NCBI GenBank assembly: GCA_003250175.1
Contig: QKHD01000297.1
Coordinates: 1 to 6,302, forward strand
DNA length: 6,302 bases
Direction: 5' to 3'
Source: Helicobacteraceae bacterium
Lineage (GTDB): Bacteria; Campylobacterota; Campylobacteria; Campylobacterales; SZUA-545
In this document: in pieces, positions 5,516-6,302 of the stretch
How the letters are laid out: each line of letters starts with the position of its first letter
Position numbering within the stretch: the first letter of the stretch is position 1
Made by a program: the position numbers and the translations under genes
The notes under the pieces: model-generated
Told to the model about the DNA's origin: nothing
Seen by the model: only the letters and a program-made list of their open reading frames with translations
Databases searched by the model: none

Positions 5516-6302
5516 AACAAGAAGATAATCGCGATCAAAAACCGGGAAATAATTTTTTTAACCAAAATCCGATCCTGATTTTTGCTATTTTTTCCATTAT
5601 TGCCATTTTGATTTTTAAGAACTTTTCAGACGACGGCAGTAGTGGCGCCCTGGCAGATAACGGCCAGAACATGAAAAAAGTCACTAAAAACCTGAGCTAC
5701 TACGACTTTAAAGAGCGGATCAAAAACGGTGACGTAGACTATGTCGCCATCGGCCAGAGCATGATCCGGGCCAATCATGACGAGGGTGGCGTGCGCACCA
5801 CCTACGTGGTCAAACGAATCGAGCCGGACCCCACGCTGCTTCCTCTTCTGGAAGAGAAAAAAGTACCCTATAGCGGGGTAAGCGAAGAGAACTGGCTATC
5901 AGACCTTCTCTTCGGCTGGGTTCTTCCCATCTTTATTTTCTTCGGTATCTGGATGCTGCTAACCAGCCGCATGCAGAAAAACATGGGCGGCGGCATGCTG
6001 GGAATCGGCAGCAGCAAACGTCTGGTCAATTCCGAAAAACCGGATGTCAAGTTTGATGATGTGGCCGGCAATGACGAAGCCAAGGAAGAGGTCAAAGAGA
6101 TCATCGACTTCCTGCGCTTTCCGGACCGCTACATCGAACTGGGTGCGAAGATTCCCAAGGGGATTTTGCTGGTGGGCCCTCCGGGAACCGGTAAAACCCT
6201 GCTGGCCAAAGCCGTAGCCGGTGAGGCGGACGTACCCTTTTTCAGCGTGTCGGCGTCCAGCTTTATCGAGATGTTTGTGGGTGTCGGTGCGGCACGGGTA
6301 CG
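5512..6302 (+). CDS. ftsH: ATP-dependent membrane zinc metalloprotease FtsH, N-terminal part (cut by window edge)
   Basis: FtsH is an inner-membrane AAA+ protease forming hexamers that extract and degrade membrane and regulatory proteins. The window holds 263 complete codons of the roughly 640-670 usual for the family. In order: a hydrophilic start (1-19), transmembrane helix 1 (about 20-36, ILIFAIFSIIAILIF), a small periplasmic domain (about 37-130, with NLSYYDFKERI and VPYSGVSEENW), transmembrane helix 2 (about 132-151), then the AAA+ module opening VKFDDVAGNDEAKEEVKEI (179-197), Walker A GPPGTGKT (222-229) and the pore loop EMFVGVGAARV with Phe255. Walker B, the second region of homology and the HEXXH zinc site lie beyond the edge, so completeness cannot be judged. 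The ATG overlaps the prmA stop (ATGA), with AGAGG at 5503-5507 four bases upstream, implying coupled translation. Confidence 0.97.
   Translation, partial: MKQEDNRDQKPGNNFFNQNPILIFAIFSIIAILIFKNFSDDGSSGALADNGQNMKKVTKNLSYYDFKERIKNGDVDYVAIGQSMIRANHDEGGVRTTYVVKRIEPDPTLLPLLEEKKVPYSGVSEENWLSDLLFGWVLPIFIFFGIWMLLTSRMQKNMGGGMLGIGSSKRLVNSEKPDVKFDDVAGNDEAKEEVKEIIDFLRFPDRYIELGAKIPKGILLVGPPGTGKTLLAKAVAGEADVPFFSVSASSFIEMFVGVGAARV

Noticed and set aside
5868..6104. Minus-strand open frame of 78 codons at the right end
   Set aside because: It is antisense to ftsH, whose plus-strand frame is open from 5512 to the window end and carries both membrane helices and the Walker A motif.
1..6302. Mobile element, prophage, defence island or CRISPR array
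   Set aside because: No transposase, integrase, direct repeat array or inverted terminal repeats were seen. Most genes are housekeeping genes, and the cheY-prmA-ftsH order is conserved in the phylum.

Overview
The window looks like ordinary chromosome from a member of the Campylobacterota (the former Epsilonproteobacteria). Base composition is roughly half G+C by eye, so a moderately G+C-rich environmental or vent-type lineage fits better than the AT-rich Campylobacter/Helicobacter genomes. I base this mainly on the order cheY-prmA-ftsH, known from Helicobacter pylori and Campylobacter jejuni, and on a stand-alone CheY that closely resembles H. pylori CheY1. I cannot name genus or species. 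I see no transposase, integrase, phage gene, CRISPR array, tRNA or rRNA.

Layout. Positions 1-1283 (minus strand) hold the N-terminal two thirds of polyphosphate kinase, cut by the window edge within what should be the codon of its catalytic histidine. A 76-bp AT-rich spacer (1284-1359) separates it from a plus-strand gene train that runs to the end of the window. Overlapping -10-like elements in the spacer suggest divergent promoters. The train holds an unrecognised 203-aa protein (1360-1971); a four-helix membrane protein with a soluble PDC/Cache-like N-terminal domain, probably PglG (1993-2919); hisH (2916-3530); hisA (3527-4234); cheY (4294-4671); prmA (4679-5515); and ftsH, cut at the right edge (5512-6302).

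Three junctions (pglG/hisH, hisH/hisA, prmA/ftsH) are 4-nt stop/start overlaps, two more gaps are 21 and 7 nt, and the largest gap is 59 nt before cheY. I see no terminator hairpin, so the plus-strand genes probably form one operon or two nested ones, with a possible second promoter before cheY.

Function. HisH and HisA are consecutive histidine-pathway enzymes (HisA makes the substrate of the HisH/HisF synthase; hisF is not here). CheY is the motor-binding chemotaxis regulator, PrmA methylates ribosomal protein L11, and FtsH is the membrane AAA+ protease. These do not form one pathway. The parts worth attention are the two poorly understood leading genes: the 203-aa protein and the PDC membrane protein, whose sensor-like domain is predicted to lie in the cytoplasm rather than the periplasm.
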